Source of the DNA: Enoplolaimus lenunculus
Lineage: Eukaryota > Nematoda > Enoplea > Enoplida > Thoracostomopsidae
Assembly: GCA_030248215.1 (NCBI GenBank)
Contig: JASANG010000926.1
Span: forward strand, 62,001-126,000
DNA length: 64,000 nucleotides
Reading direction: 5' to 3'
The number at the start of each line of letters is the position of its first letter. The first letter of the stretch is position 1. This document shows positions 12,543 to 25,184 of the stretch, piece after piece. The notes below the pieces were generated by a model, which did no database searches, was not told the origin of the DNA, and saw only the letters and a program-made list of their open reading frames with translations. The position numbers and the translations under genes are program-made.

Positions 12543-12777
12543 GTGAACCGGCCACTGAGTATGAAAAAAGACGCGATCCAAACGCGAAACCGCAAACTAT
12601 CAACCAAACCGTCGATCAAAATGAACAAGAAAAAGCTTCCACCGTTCGCTGGACTCCCACCGCAACAACATCATCACCACAACTTTTTGTTGAATTCAAC
12701 TTGTCGTTCGGCAACATCCGATACAGCGAATTCTTCATTTCAGCAAATGTTTTCAACTGAACTCAAGCAACAACACC

Positions 12778-12839
<62 letters not shown>

Positions 12840-13307
12840 CCGCAGCAGCAACAACAATATCAACACCTCATAGCGGATAGCAATCCATACGGTTCTGCAC
12901 TAAACGATTTTAGCACAACGTACGATGATTCGTTAAAATTAAACTCAAATTTAAATTCAAATTCGCTGGTCGCAACAATTTCCTCTGATTTCATTGGTTG
13001 CCGGCAATCGTCTCAGTCATATTTGTCCAGTCAGAACGACATAAACACTGCGTTTCCAGCCAATGTCATTACGACTCCTTCGACAACAGCCAATGAAATC
13101 AGCTCGTTCATGTATCACCAATATCCGTCCTATCAGGCTGGACTTCACAGTGCGGTTTTTGTTCCTGGGGGTCATCCTGGGTTTTCAGGGGCAAATTCGG
13201 GCGCTATTCATCCGCAAGGGGGTAGTGCAAGTGCTGCGCTAGCTCATCATGCCGCTGCAGCACGGCTTCCGCAACGATTTGGAAATTTTGTTGGGGCAAT
13301 CGCTTGA
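12543..13307 (+). CDS. GATA1/2/3: GATA factor, basic tail and Gln-rich C-terminal exon
   Basis: The last exon, 254 residues plus TGA, after acceptor CCATTTCAG. It opens with VNRPLSMKKDAIQTRNRKLS, the basic arm that follows the C-finger in GATA1/2/3 factors (vertebrates have [20 protein letters not shown]) and contacts DNA with it. A His cluster and a Gln tract encoded by CAA follow (about 12765-12860, broken by His and Pro). The rest is Ser/Thr/Asn-rich and Ala/Gly/His-rich and shows no recognisable domain. A 9.3 kb intron (3227-12542) separates this arm from the finger it serves. The Gln tract is a likely length polymorphism. An AATAAA lies 310 bp downstream of the stop. Confidence 0.93.
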
Positions 13308-13616
13308 AATTATATATGTAGGCATGAAATTTGCCCAGGTTGGACTGTGCTAATCAAACCAGAGGTCAAACGTCTCTATATTATACTTTGTGTTGATAAA
13401 CATGAAAAACTCGTGGGTTATTTACCTAATTTTAAGGGTGTCAAAAAACCAACACGTGCTGTGCTTTGGGTCCGTCCTATCTCATGTATATGACGCATGC
13501 TGACATTGTATATATGAGACAAATGTGACAATTGAAATGACACAAATGGAATGCGTGGGAATAGTTGTGCTAGGGATTACCACTTTTTGTGGAGATTTTG
13601 CAATGCGCATATATGC

Positions 13617-13622
13617 AATAAA
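13617..13622 (+). terminator. Candidate poly(A) signal of the GATA gene
   Basis: AATAAA, 310 bp after the stop codon at 13307. It is the first canonical hexamer I noticed downstream in the gene's orientation. Position alone supports it. Confidence 0.4.
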
Positions 13623-13769
13623 TGCTAAATGCAGTATATATTGTGTATTATTTTGCGTACACAGTTTTCGTGCAATTACTAATAACAAATCATATTTTCT
13701 GATATTCAAGAACTATTGTGTGAAACTTAAGACAATTGTGTGTCCGCGCAGACTCGCGACATAAATGTC

Positions 13770-14165
13770 TTGAATCCCAGTCATTAATTTCTGAACTTTT
13801 CAGAACTATGGATGTGAAATTTTTCAGACATGAATGTTTAAAGTTTAAGACTTTATTTTAGAAACGTTTTAGGCAAATTCGTCTGAAACCGAAACTAAAC
13901 CAAATGCAAACGTTTTACAATCTCAGATATGTTCAAAACACTAATGTAGTCGGAGCCTGAACTTAAACTCGAAATATTTTTAACATTTTTTTGTCTTTTG
14001 TTTGTTTATATACACTTTTAAGAATATAAACGGAGTATAACTGGTTTAAATAATAGATTAAAATCAGAAAATGAATGAATATTAATGTCTGAAATTCAAG
14101 ACATTTTAGTTGTATAAGTTTGGTAATTCAAGTGTCTTGAAAAGTGTGAAATTGATCAGAATACC
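13770..14165 (+). repeat. Family R repeat (GTCTTGAAT-rich)
   Basis: About 400 bp rich in TCTTGAAT/ATTCAAGAC words, with a single AAGAATATAAACGGAG block near 14020. A related copy at about 37900-38600 carries the same words, but there this block is amplified. Confidence 0.5.
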
Positions 14166-14674
14166 TTGTCATGAGTCTGTAGAAAGGATGACGGGTCAGT
14201 AGTCGTACTCATTTTGAAAAGTGCACGATTCGAAACAAAATAAAAACATACACATATATGCAACATATCTATATATTAAAGCTGGAACGCCCCACATACG
14301 TATTTTGGGCAACTTTCCAGCATTACTTTGTTTACAATAATTTCTTAGGAAGTACACGTGATTGTTCTACGAAAGGAAAATTTGCAAGGAAATTTTTTAT
14401 GCTTTTGCTACTTTTGTGCATTGGGCAAAGCTGGCGGACTAGTATTTATTGCATGCATTAATATATACATTTCTGAAGTCCCCAAAAATTATGTGAAAAA
14501 AACTAGGTCTGTACAGTGAGTGTTTTAACGTGTCGAAAATGTCGTTTTATGAAATTTTGTTCGTTTTCGTGGCTCTCAAACGATTTGCGAACTCAGCAAA
14601 CATCGACCTAACAAGGTGAGTTTTAACAGAGACGGCGTTGTCAAAGGAGGAATATTCAATTTTTTACATCCATG

Positions 14675-14879
14675 AGTTAATGTAAAGAACAGGGGCGGAA
14701 CAGTATTATAAGCATATTCCTAAGCCTAAGCCTAAACCTAAGTTTAAACCTAAGCGTAAGAATGAGCATATTCCTAAGCCTAAGCCTAAGCCTAAACCAA
14801 GCAAAAAATAGTCTAAAGCTTAAGCTTACTCTATTCTAGTCCCACAGAAAAACGTTTCGCCTCTGATCTTTCATGGGCC
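14675..14879 (+). mobile_element. Family A MITE, well preserved
   Basis: Left end AGTTAATGTAAAGAACAGGG, right end TGATCTTTCATGGGCC. Flanks CATCCATG and TATCCATG (7/8). The core has two CCTAAG arrays separated by GTAAGAATGAGCATATTC, the higher-order unit of the family. Confidence 0.88.
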
Positions 14880-15007
14880 TATCCATGTAACTAATTATAA
14901 TCAAAGATAACCCATGAGCATTCAACACAAGTACATAACTTTGAGTTTTTGAACGATGTGTTCCTAAGTTTACATGGTCTTTGGACCAAATCTAACTTAT
15001 ATTAGCC

Positions 15008-15126
15008 TGGGACTGCAACCGAGTAAGCTTAAGCTTTAGACTAATTTTTTTTGCTTGGCTTAGGCTTAGGCATAGGCTTAGGAATATGCTTATAATACTG
15101 TTCCGCCCGTGTTCTTTACATTGTCC
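15008..15126 (-). mobile_element. Family A MITE, left end decayed
   Basis: GGGACTGCAACCGAGTAAGC, TTGCTTGGCTTAGG core and GTGTTCTTTACATTGTCCC right end are recognisable. Confidence 0.75.
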
Positions 15127-15677
15127 CTTGAATTTAATATGAAGTGGTTTAATGAATTTCAAATTTTCTATCAAATCGAAGTACACATTGCTTAATCTCA
15201 TTTTTTATATTATTTTACTGTAGTAAACATTATATATCGTGTTTTAAAAGTGTTCCATGATAAATCTGATTGGGTTGTTATCTTCGTATCGTTCCGGGCA
15301 AGCACGTCCCTGGGTAATAAATTATTTCCACAGATATATTCGTGGGACGAAAATGGAACAGGCAACAATAGTTATCCACACAGTTCACAACTAAACCAGA
15401 TCAAATTGAAATTTTACTATCAACAATCATAAGCATGAACTCCAGTCTTTGGTTACTAATTAACGACCACGGACGAATTTGTTACCCACTTCAAACTCGA
15501 GTCGATATGCTCCATTGTTCTAAGTCCCGGGTAAACACACCGGTTGGCTGAGTTGTTTTGAACGTAACTCAACGTTCAAATCAATTTAGCTACGAAATGA
15601 ATAAAATAGCTGTTCAGGACACGACATATAAAATGGACGCAAAAACGATGTTTGAAATTTGTGAGTGGATAACGTTG

Positions 15678-15957
15678 TAAGCCCTATTCACACGCGCAAG
15701 TTTTTGCTGCGAGAACCTGCAGCCAGCAACTTGCACTTGCATGTTTTGTCCAAAATCCCGTTCGAAAAACTTGCAGCTGCAAATAATTCATTAATAATCA
15801 AAGCTGCAATTTAGTTCACATGTGTGAATAAGCATGCAAGTTCAATGAATTTATTGCATCCGCATTCTCATTGGCTGATGAAAAAATGCAAGTTCTACGT
15901 GCAATTCCCAGCTGCAACTTCTCGCATCAAAAACTTGCACATGTGAATAGGGCTTTA
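15678..15957. mobile_element. Family F element (GCAAGTTTTTGC inverted ends)
   Basis: Left TAAGCCCTATTCACACGCGC, right ACATGTGAATAGGGCTTTA, inverted. The interior is full of GCAAGTT/AACTTGC/GCAGCTGCAA words, so most of the 280 bp can fold on itself. Other copies: 32445-32724, 33090-33390, 34375-34654. Confidence 0.85.
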
Positions 15958-16346
15958 ATCAAATTGCTGTCACTGAATATTTTAACATTTTTACTGTATT
16001 GCACCTCTAAAATTTCTCAAGGAATACATGGACGCCAGTACTGTTACATTTGCCTGTAGGCCGCCGATGCTCATAAAATGTCCAGTTATCATCTGAAAAT
16101 GATAGTTAGCCAAAACCTGAAAATTATTCCTGCTTCATCGTTCGCCTACGTAAAAGGTATAAGGTACCGAACAGTTTGGAATATTCTATTATCTTTAGCT
16201 AAACAAATAGTAATTATGTTATATCTAAGCTTTTCCATTTGTTGAAATCAGTAATTATTTAACTGATTATAAATTTTCAAGTCGCCTAACGAATCATGGG
16301 TTCGTCTGACTTTGTAAGATCTGGGTTCGAACCTCTCACACTGGAG

Positions 16347-16424
<78 letters not shown>

Positions 16425-16450
16425 TTGTTGATGTTGTTGTTATTGTTGTT
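16347..16450. repeat. (GTT)n microsatellite
   Basis: About 25 GTT units, then interrupted; intergenic. It equals (CAA)n on the minus strand, the same trinucleotide that is expanded in the coding exons of both plus-strand genes. Confidence 0.97.
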
Positions 16451-16915
16451 TTTGCTCTTCTGTTTTGTTGTGACAAAATTAAAAAGTTTTTCGAAATTAA
16501 CCCCTGCCATAAAACTATTATCCACTTCATCTGAAGATCTAAATTGAAACCCGATAGTAAAACCAGGAACATTTGGATGGGGACCGGTTTATCATCGTTT
16601 TGCTCATGAAACCTTAACCAAAAGCCCGATCACGTGTTGTTGATAGGTCCTATGATATTGTGCTGAGGACAGCCGTGGCGGGCCATCAAATAGAGCCACC
16701 GGCTTTTTTCAACCATATTACGCCATACGGCCGCGGAAAACGCAACACCAAAAGACCCACAGCCAACCGCAAAAAAAGAGAGAAAGAGAAAAAAAAATAA
16801 GTTTTATAAAAAAAAAAAAAAAAAAAAAAAAAGAAAGTAATTTTTTATAAAAAAAAAAAAATAGAAGTTGACAATACAAACTTAAAACTGCTGACTGATT
16901 CATATAATCCTAAAA

Positions 16916-17632
16916 TTACTTTTGGCCAATCGTATTTAAAATGACTTCTGACCAATCGTATCTGAAATTACTTCTGGCCAATTGTATCTGAAATCCACAT
17001 ATACATAAACAAATACAGATAGAAAGAAAAAAAAACAACATAAAACCAAAAAAAACCCTCCTTATTTTCAATTCCCACGCGGTACTTCTGGCCAATTGTA
17101 TCTCAAATTACTTCTGGCCAATTGTATCTGAAATTACTTCGAGCAGCATTTAGCTTATCATTTCCTATTTAAGTTTTAATGTCTCATTTCCTCTGCTGCT
17201 TTTCCGGGCGACCTGGCCAATTGTATCTGAAATTACTTCTGGCCAATTGTATCTGAAATTACTTCTGGCCAATTGTATCTGAAATTACTTCTGACCAATT
17301 GTATCTGAAATTACTTTTGGCCAATCGTATCTAAAATGACTTCTGACCAATCGTATCTGAAATTACTTCTGGCCAATTGTATCTCAAATTACTTCTGGCC
17401 AATTGTATCTCAAATTACTTCTGGCCAATTGTATCTGAAATTACTTCTGGCCAATTGTATCTGAAATTACTTCTGGCCAATCGTATCTGAAATTACTTCT
17501 GGCCAATTGTATCTGAAATTACTTCTGGCCAATTGTATCTGAAATTACTTCTGTCCAATCGTATCTGAGATTACTTCTGGCCAATCATCTGTGAAATTAC
17601 TTCTGGCCAATCGTATCTGGTTACATTATATC
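16916..17632. repeat. 26-bp minisatellite
   Basis: Unit ACTTCTGGCCAATTGTATCT plus GAAATT. Roughly two dozen copies in two blocks, broken near 16990-17085 and 17140-17210 by single-copy sequence. Variants alternate AATTG/AATCG and GGCC/GACC. A poly(A)-rich tract precedes it at 16790-16865. Confidence 0.93.
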
Positions 17633-18366
17633 TCGGGCTTTCTAGTTTAGTATCTGATTGGTAACGCTTGCTCGATTAGTAACAGGTCAGTGTTATTTTT
17701 AGACGTCGTAAATATTAATTTCTACACGGTACTTAATGACTTTTGGCCATCATATTCACTTTATCACCTATCAATAGTTAAAATCATAGCCACGTTGTCG
17801 CGTTTCTATAGTCGATCGCTATTATTGACTTTGATGCAAGATTACCGAAACTTACTCAATCCTGGATATGTGACTACTCAACACGAGTTGCACATAATTG
17901 CTAATTTCAAGCTTTGCAGAATATAATTAATATGTTAAAATCAACCAATATTCTCGTTCGCCCACTGAAAATGCAAAATCATTTGTGTTAATTTATGAAT
18001 GAAAACAAGCGAGAAGACGAAAATAAAAATATTTTTTTCAACGATTTCATAGGAGTATCACAGATGCATAAGGGGAGTCGCCCCATTTTGGATTTATCAC
18101 AATCAGATTCCATGTTATCGTTAATGGTTTGAACTAATTTTAAGCAGGAATATTTTAGTCTTTTTTCAGTGTCGGTTTTCCACCAATGGAACGCCCTCAA
18201 TAACGTCCACTGCAGATAGTAAACTGATTCGTTTAAATAATTTGAATTTTATAATTAGCATTGCAGATATATTAGCTTTGAAGGTTAAAGTTATCAAATA
18301 TGCCGGCAAATTACACGATGGTTTCTGTTATTTTCGAGAAAATTTTCACTAGGTTACTGACATTTT

Positions 18367-18523
18367 GGCCAATCAAGCCTAAGCTTAAGCGTAAGTGTTG
18401 CAAAAATGTGGTTCTAGGCCTAAGCCTAAGCCTAAGCCTAAGAAAAAATATAATCTGGAATTTAAACCTACTCTTTTATAGACCCATCAGAAACCTGGAC
18501 GCCTCTTAAGGTAACATGGGATA
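18367..18523 (+). mobile_element. Family B MITE with perfect 8-bp target duplication
   Basis: Flanked by GACATTTT at 18359-18366 and 18524-18531. The left end GGCCAATC is shortened and lacks the TTACTTTAAG part. The right side keeps ACCTACTCTTTTATAGACCC and TTAAGGTAACATGGG. Confidence 0.85.
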
Positions 18524-18830
18524 GACATTTTGATGCTAAATGGTGTCGTTAACAAATATTTACAAATTTTGCGTTTCTGTTCCACTGCTTATATATTTAC
18601 ATATTTTGTTGTTTGGCAAGGCACCACGAAGAATTCATCATAGGCGTAGGTAGAATTGATTTTTATTCCAAACCTAAAGTAGTTATAACTGTGGCAGCAT
18701 GAAACATGTTTTGACTGTTGTTATTTCGACGTCAAACGCAACGGTGTGATCTAAATAGTGGGTATATCGACAAAACATTGATTGTTGTATGATTTTGGCT
18801 GGGTTTCTGAAACCTTACTAAACTACTGTT

Positions 18831-19272
18831 GTGACCCGAATAAGAGGGGGACTGATATTTATTTGGCCTCTTCAGAGGGTACTCATTTGTTATTTGGTTA
18901 CGGATTGTTATTTTAATTTTAACCCGCTGTCTGCCGACATTCGTTACTGATATACCTGGTACTGCAATTATCCGTTGAATTAAATGTATATTTGTCTTGT
19001 ATCACTAGCTTGAACGATAATGCAAGGTTATACTTAGGAATGTACTTTTAAAACTTAAGTACTTATGCTTCAAAGTTTCGAACTCAACTTTATTTGGTCC
19101 TGAAGTCATTTATGCACTACAATTAGGGATAATTGACATTTATGGACTCAAATTAAGGTTTATGGATTTATCTGTTAACGGTCTCTTAACAGGGATACGA
19201 ACTCCTATTGAGTGGAACTCAAAATGGGTACCCATTCTCTTACTACCTTCCTTTTATTCGGATCACTACAGC
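18831..19272 (+). mobile_element. Family K element (GTGACCCGAATAAG ends)
   Basis: Left TGTGACCCGAATAAGAGGGG, right CTTTTATTCGGATCACTACA, inverted. A partial relative of its 3' half lies at about 22270-22495. Confidence 0.8.
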
Positions 19273-20598
19273 ATTTACTTAAACTTTACATTGACTTAAG
19301 TAAATACTTAACTTTTTAGACATTAATACAAAATCTCCAATTAATACGGAACAGTGCCATAAAAACACTTATTCTAAGCAGTATGTAATTACTTTTACTT
19401 AATATATACTTAGGGCTCCAACAGGAATTAAATTTGACAGGAACAGGAACAAGAACAGGAATTGAATCTCTTGTCAGCGAATTACTGATGGACTTTTTAG
19501 AGAATTTGTCAAAAAACTGCTTGATTGAATTTTCAGCTATTTCATCATCAAATTTTGGGGGAAAACCATCCGAGGCAGTTTATTAACAAAATTGAACTAA
19601 TTGCCGAAACACTCGTTTTAAAATAAATTTTTAAATATAAAGTTACTAGTATTTAAATGATTGTGAATAATTTGCCACAAAACCGAAAAAATTCCAGTTC
19701 CTGCGTCTTTGAATGCAGGAACAGAAACAAAAACAGGAACTGAATTTTTACAGGAATTCCGGCCAGAACAGGAATTCCGGTTGAACCCTGTAAAGTAATT
19801 ATTTAAGTCGCCGAGTTAAGTAAATACTTAACTTTTTGAGCAAAAACAAATATCCAGCAATTGTGAGCTTTTGTGATAACACGAAAGTTATAGTTTTGCT
19901 ATATATTTAGGGAGCATCATGAGTCTACATTTCAATTAAACCAAGGTTAACATGCTTTAAACTGTTAATCTGTAATATATTAAATTTAGTCAGTGACTTA
20001 AGTATTTGGTTAAGTGCGCTTTTAAAAACGACAAAATGCTTAAGCAATTGCTTAGCATACACTTTAATTACTAAGCCGCACTTAAGTGCTGGTATCAGTA
20101 ACCCAGCCATTGTCTCATATTTCAAGCTTTAGTTGTTCCATCGTTCGTAGTTCTTTTCATACAAATTAGCGTTACTTTTCGACTTTTTTTTACCGTAAAA
20201 AGCTAAAAAATCCTAGCATTATCCTGGTTAACCAATATTCAACCTATTTCATTGTAAAATAATAGTCTAATATCTAAGCCGAAAATCTGACATACATTGA
20301 ATTTAGCAGTGTCTATTCGGCAAAGATAAAACGATTTGATGGTTTTGCTAAGCTAAAATTACAACCGGCACCAACAATCAAAATCAATTCAAATTTCATT
20401 TTGAGTTTAAGTTGCTCGTTTAGAGATCTGTATACCAGCGGCAGATACAGGCTTATTTAAGTTGTTTAAGCTTCAAATTATGGTTAAAAAACTTTATTTT
20501 TGGAAATGCATTTTGACGAGAAGAAATATATTGATACCTGTGTGAATTTTGAAACCATGCAACTATAAGTATTTGTATAGAATATTCATTCTGATGCT

Positions 20599-20753
20599 GG
20601 CCCATGTTACTTTAAGAGGCGATCATGCTTCAGGTGGGTCTATAAAAAAGTAGGTTTAAATTCTAGATTACATATTTTTGTTTAGGCTTAGTCTTAGGCT
20701 TAGGCTTAGGAATACGCTTAATCTACTGTTACACCATTAAAGTAACATTGACT
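20599..20753 (-). mobile_element. Family B MITE with 8-bp target duplication
   Basis: Ends GGCCCATGTTACTTTAAGAG and TTAAAGTAACATTGACT. Flanks CTGATGCT and CTGATACT (7/8). Confidence 0.85.
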
Positions 20754-20829
20754 CTGATACTTGACATGAAATTATATGAATAATTTTGCAAACGACATCC
20801 TTATAATAGACCATTAAAATTTGCCATTG

Positions 20830-21019
20830 CACTGCAAAAAATGATGAGTCGGATTGACTCTCTTCGAAATAGGCTCTACGGGACTACACAAGCTGAGTCA
20901 AATTGGAATCACTTAGTCGCAGGATTGACTGTGGCAGAGTCGAATTTGACTCAGTTTGTGTAGTCCCGTGGAGTATAATTCGGAGGCAGTCAATTTGACT
21001 CACCACTTTTTGCAGTGTG
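20830..21019. mobile_element. Family G palindromic element (TGAGTCA-rich)
   Basis: CACTGCAAAAAATGATGAGT at one end and ACCACTTTTTGCAGTG, inverted, at the other. Inside, GACTACACAAGCTGAGTCAA and its inverse pair across the centre. Related copies: 50021-50231, 59571-59758, 61301-61510. Confidence 0.85.
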
Positions 21020-21291
21020 TATTCAGTATTCTATATTCACGAACTATGTCTTTCTTTACTAAAGTTGCACAAGTGTGCAACTGTGTTTACTGGTTTATAT
21101 TTAGTGCTCAAAACGTGTATTTCTAGTGCTGTCACCACTGCGGTGGACTTTGAAATAAGCAACAACTTTGATATTTGAATTAATTCAACCTTTTTAATAT
21201 TTTTAAAAAGTCTGAATTAGTAGCAAAGGTGCTTAATTACATAATTTAAAATTTGCGATTCAAAATTTAGGTGCATAAATTTTATCGACTG

Positions 21292-21451
21292 TCAACTGTG
21301 TTCACACGTGCATCATATTTAATAGCATGAATTCCAGTGAATAATTTGCAGTTGCGGCAACTTAACAGTTGTTTTATGACCAAAATTGCACATTCAAGTT
21401 GCATGTGCAACTTTCGCTGTAAATACTTGCCCTTGTGAATAACGCTTTATC
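21292..21451. mobile_element. Family F element, variant
   Basis: TGTGTTCACACGTGCATC at the left, ACTTGCCCTTGTGAATAACG at the right. It shares AATAGCATGAATTCCAGTGA with the copy at 33090-33390. Confidence 0.65.
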
Positions 21452-22706
21452 CACACCTTACGCATAAGCCTACGTTTCCAATTCTCCAAGTTCCGAGTGG
21501 GTTTGTCTCCCAGTAGGCAAACTTGGGTCGTTGGTATTAAGAAATATGCCTAATGATCAATTTCTATTCGCTGAACGCTTCGCGTAAACATAGATAATTT
21601 ACATAAATATTAATAATTTAATAGCTAAAGATTAGCGGGTTCTAAGATGTAAATCAAGTGAATTTTTCGACTTATCTTCATTTCGGCGAGTTTCATTAAA
21701 AATCTTATTGATTGCAAAAATTATCATAAAGCAAAAGTTCAAAATATTTAAATGTAATACTTAACATACCGATGGATGGAAGATCGCTGTGAACTTACTA
21801 GTATATACCTGCTAATTTTCAGGTTATCCTAGTTTTACTGCAGAATTACAAATGAGGTCCAGGTTAATTTTTCCTTGCATAAGGCAGTACTATGATTAGC
21901 TGATATATATGCATTTCTTACACGCACAATTAATTGCACGATAATTCAAATTAAAGCTAACTTAGGCAAACTGAAAATTACTTAAACAGTTAAACTTAAA
22001 TATGTTGTAGCCCAAGCCGTAATTCAGTCGAAATTTTCAGTTTGACCAATTCAATTCAAAATCAGGCTGTGAAGTATGGGTTGGGCTACGGTGTATATTA
22101 TTGATACTCAAATTATAATTTTTCCACAGGCGCAATTGAGTGAAATGCGGCATGAGCTAAGATTTTTAGAATTGAAACTTTGTTCATACTTTATCAATTG
22201 TTTTTTAACTTTTGTTTTAAATAAACATTGAAAATGTGGATGGTACTGAAAAATTTATGCAGTACAAACGGAATAATTGATATCTGTGGACTCTAACTAT
22301 GGTTTAGGGACTCTATCCGCTTCCTGGGGTTATTTATGTACTACAGTTAGGGATAATTGACATTTATGGACTCTAACTAGGGTTTAAGGACACTATCCGC
22401 TTACTCTCTTATTAGTGATACAAACACCTATTGATTATCACTCAAAATGGAAACCCCGTCTTATCGCCCCCCTCTTATTCGGGTCACTACAGTATTCAAA
22501 ATTGAAGTTGGTCCAAAGCATCTATTTTGATAACCTATGGTTTATAAAGATAAAACAATTTATGAATTAACCTACATTTTTATATTTAGTTTCAAAACTA
22601 AGTTATGTGAAACGTTGTGTCGGTATGTACCTGGTATTGGAAACAAAAGGTTATATTCCTAACTTTACGTATTGAAAAGTGTCGCTGATAACTTCATAGC
22701 TAAGAG

Positions 22707-23011
22707 GGCCCATGTAAACATCAGGTGCGGAATGGTTTTCTGTGGGACTAGAAAAGAGTAAGTTTAAGCTTTAGACAAATTTTTTTGCTTGGCTTAGGCT
22801 TAGGTTTAGGCTTAGGAATATGCTCGTTTTTACGTTTAGGCTTAGGCTTATGTGTAGGCTTAGGCTTAGGAATATGCTCATTCTTATGCTTAGGCTTAGG
22901 CTTAGGCTGAGGCTTAGGGCTTAGGCTTAGGTTCATTCTTACGCTTATGCTTAGGCTTAGGCTTAGGCTTAGGCTTAGGCTTAGGAATATGCTTATAATA
23001 CTGTTCCGCCC
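22707..23011 (-). mobile_element. Family A MITE with long expanded core
   Basis: Left end GGGCCCATGTAAACATCAGG. The core holds four or more higher-order units of GCTTAGGCTTAGGAATATGC plus TCNTTCTTACGC. The right terminus stops at CTGTTCCGCCC, so it is truncated. Confidence 0.85.
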
Positions 23012-23419
23012 AACTGCGTTAGTATACAATGCTTTTTATATTTAAAAAATTGCTTATAATATAACGCAGGAATCATGTTATAACTGGAGCCACCCGGAAC
23101 ACGTTATGTTTATTGCACAGGAGTAAGTGCATAAATAACTCTAGTACATTTGTGACTTCTCTATGTGCAAATCTAGTAAAGTCCCTGGGAAATTAATTTT
23201 GTTTCCTACTTCTGCTACAATTTATTTCATTAAAATGTGTCACTTCATTGCTCTGGTATGTAAAATAATGATGGTTAAAACGGCCTGCTAGCAGGGATGC
23301 AACAGGAACTAAATTTTACAGGAACAGGAATTCCTTTTGAACCCTACTTGATAGTTATATAGGCCCGGGCCTTCCACATCCTTAATCGAGCCCTGGGCAT
23401 ACCAGCTATTTAAATCACA

Positions 23420-23500
23420 CAGTTTTGTGTTGACGTCGAATCAACATGGAACAAAACGTATTCCGTGATGCATCAGTTATAACGTAAACCACGCATAAGC
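23420..23500 (+). repeat. Dispersed GTTGACGTCGAATC repeat
   Basis: GTTGACGTCGAATCAACATG...GTTATAACGT...CACGCATAAG. Similar about 90-bp segments occur at 29281-29370 and 31331-31430. Ends undefined. Confidence 0.6.
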
Positions 23501-23633
23501 CGGACAGTTTAAACGGAACATCACACATTTTTACGGTAAACACAACACAAAACTTGTACCAACATAAACCAGCCAACTTTAGTCTCCTCTTTAAAAATTA
23601 GTCGATTTTTCCAGAAAAGGCTTAAAAGTTAAC

Positions 23634-23809
23634 AGCCCACGTACAGATCAGGGGCAGAGTAAGCTTAAGATTTAGGCTATTTTTTTTGCTTGGCTTAGGC
23701 TTAGGCTTAGGCTTTGGAATATGCTCAATATTACGCTTAGGCTTAGGCTTAGGTTTAGGCTTATGAATATGCTTCTAATACTGTTCCGCCCCTGTTCTTT
23801 GCATTGGCC
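23634..23809 (-). mobile_element. Family A MITE
   Basis: Left AGCCCACGTACAGATCAGGG, right CTGTTCTTTGCATTGGCC. Flanks AAGTTAAC and AAGTACAC (6/8). Part of the left sub-terminal block is missing. Confidence 0.8.
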
Positions 23810-24582
23810 AAGTACACAATAAGTCTACTGGTTGTCGTAGATGACAACCAAAATTAAGTGCTACCGTTTTTCTCCTGTTAAACATTTCCGGTTTCCCGTG
23901 TGAACCCAGAGACAAACACCAGTCAAAAACGATTTCGGATTGAAACTTCAACCTGCCTGAAGCAATATTTTGTTTTGAATTTTAAATCAAAATATTTGCC
24001 TGTTACCACGTTTTGCGTTGGTGGGTTTTATGTGAGCGATTTTTTTCTGGCCAGAGGCATACCCGGTTATACGTAGTTGGATCTGGTTCATTTTTCAATA
24101 TATGGTATAACCAGAAATGTCACGGGGCGACACCGAGAAAAATGAGTCAAATTTTTGTTCTTATAATTAGTAATTTAGTAATTTGTAAAAAAATATTAAT
24201 TCAATTAAGTAATGCATATCTACCAGAAAAAATTATTGGGCGTAGGGTCGCACCCCCTGAGGACTCTTTCGGTATAGTCCTGTTTTTCTAACAACAATTT
24301 AAAAATAGTTACTCTTATACAACATGATCTTAGTAAATATAGCACTTCTTCAGGAATAGGAAAATAGTTTCAGAATAAAGTTCTAATTGTAGAAAAAAAG
24401 TATAAAATTAATCTTTTTAAACTTTTAAGCAAATAAATTTTTGTGAAAATTCCGTAAAAAACAAAATTAAGAAAAAGTACAAGAAATTTGCTGTGTCTTT
24501 TTCTACTCAACTTTCTTAAAAGAGGAAATTCTGCTGGTTTTACGCCTTTCAACCACATCATCATATACTTTTACGTAAATTA

Positions 24583-24854
24583 TTAACCTTTTCTCACATG
24601 AATATATTCTATTTCTCCTGAGACCTACTTTTATGCTAGGATTCGAACTCCAGTGACTGGAGTGGGAGGCGTATACCATCACCACTCAGCTATAGGAGCT
24701 TGACGCTCGAGCCCGAGGGGGCTCTCACGTCATGTGGTGATTTAGTACTATGTATACGTGTCGTAATTGTTAAACACGGTGTGAGATACATTATTTAACG
24801 TATATACACTTCGCTCAGTTGCCTACAGGCAACTCAATGTGAGAAGGGGTTAAG
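24583..24854 (-). mobile_element. Family L element with tRNA-like core
   Basis: Reverse-oriented copy of 1212-1466. Ends TTAACCTTTTCTCACATGAA and TGTGAGAAGGGGTTAAG form terminal inverted repeats. The tRNA-like segment lies at about 24636-24699 on the minus strand. A short end fragment also sits at about 35494-35550 inside the receptor gene. Confidence 0.8.
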
Positions 24855-25184
24855 ATTAAAGCGAAAATTTTGATTATTATTTTTTCGTAACAAATCTCCG
24901 TAAAAGCTTTTGATTAAGCTAAGGTTTTATGGACGTATAACAAGCCGATAAAGTCTAGACAATGAACAGTAGACATTTTAAGCTTTACTTTAGTACAGTC
25001 TGACCTATAAACGTGTTTGTCCGTTTAAAATAACATTAAATTTTCGTCTAAAAATGTTACCATAATTTCCCCCCGGTTGAATTATACCTAAATAACTATT
25101 CTCCAACTTTAATGTTACTCTTTTCAATAAATTAATTAGTCTAATTCGTCCGGGGGGAAGAATTAAACGGGGGTGAAGAGTTAT

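Noticed and set aside
16286-16547. Long Asn, Thr or Leu homopolymer frames at the (GTT)n repeat
   Set aside because: Pure microsatellite translation with no flanking coding sequence; intergenic.
16916-17632. CRISPR-like array
   Set aside because: Direct 26-bp units abut with no unique spacers, in an animal genome; it is a minisatellite.
22748-23029. Open frames with IPKPKPKPK or GLGLGL repeats (also near 3234, 15000, 42440, 43550 and 49080)
   Set aside because: They are translations of the TTAGGC/CCTAAG MITE cores, present in either strand and without splice-compatible partners.
24013-24291. A 92-codon open frame starting MRWWVLCERF
   Set aside because: No splice partner and no recognisable motif; it lies in repeat-rich intergenic DNA near family A and L elements.
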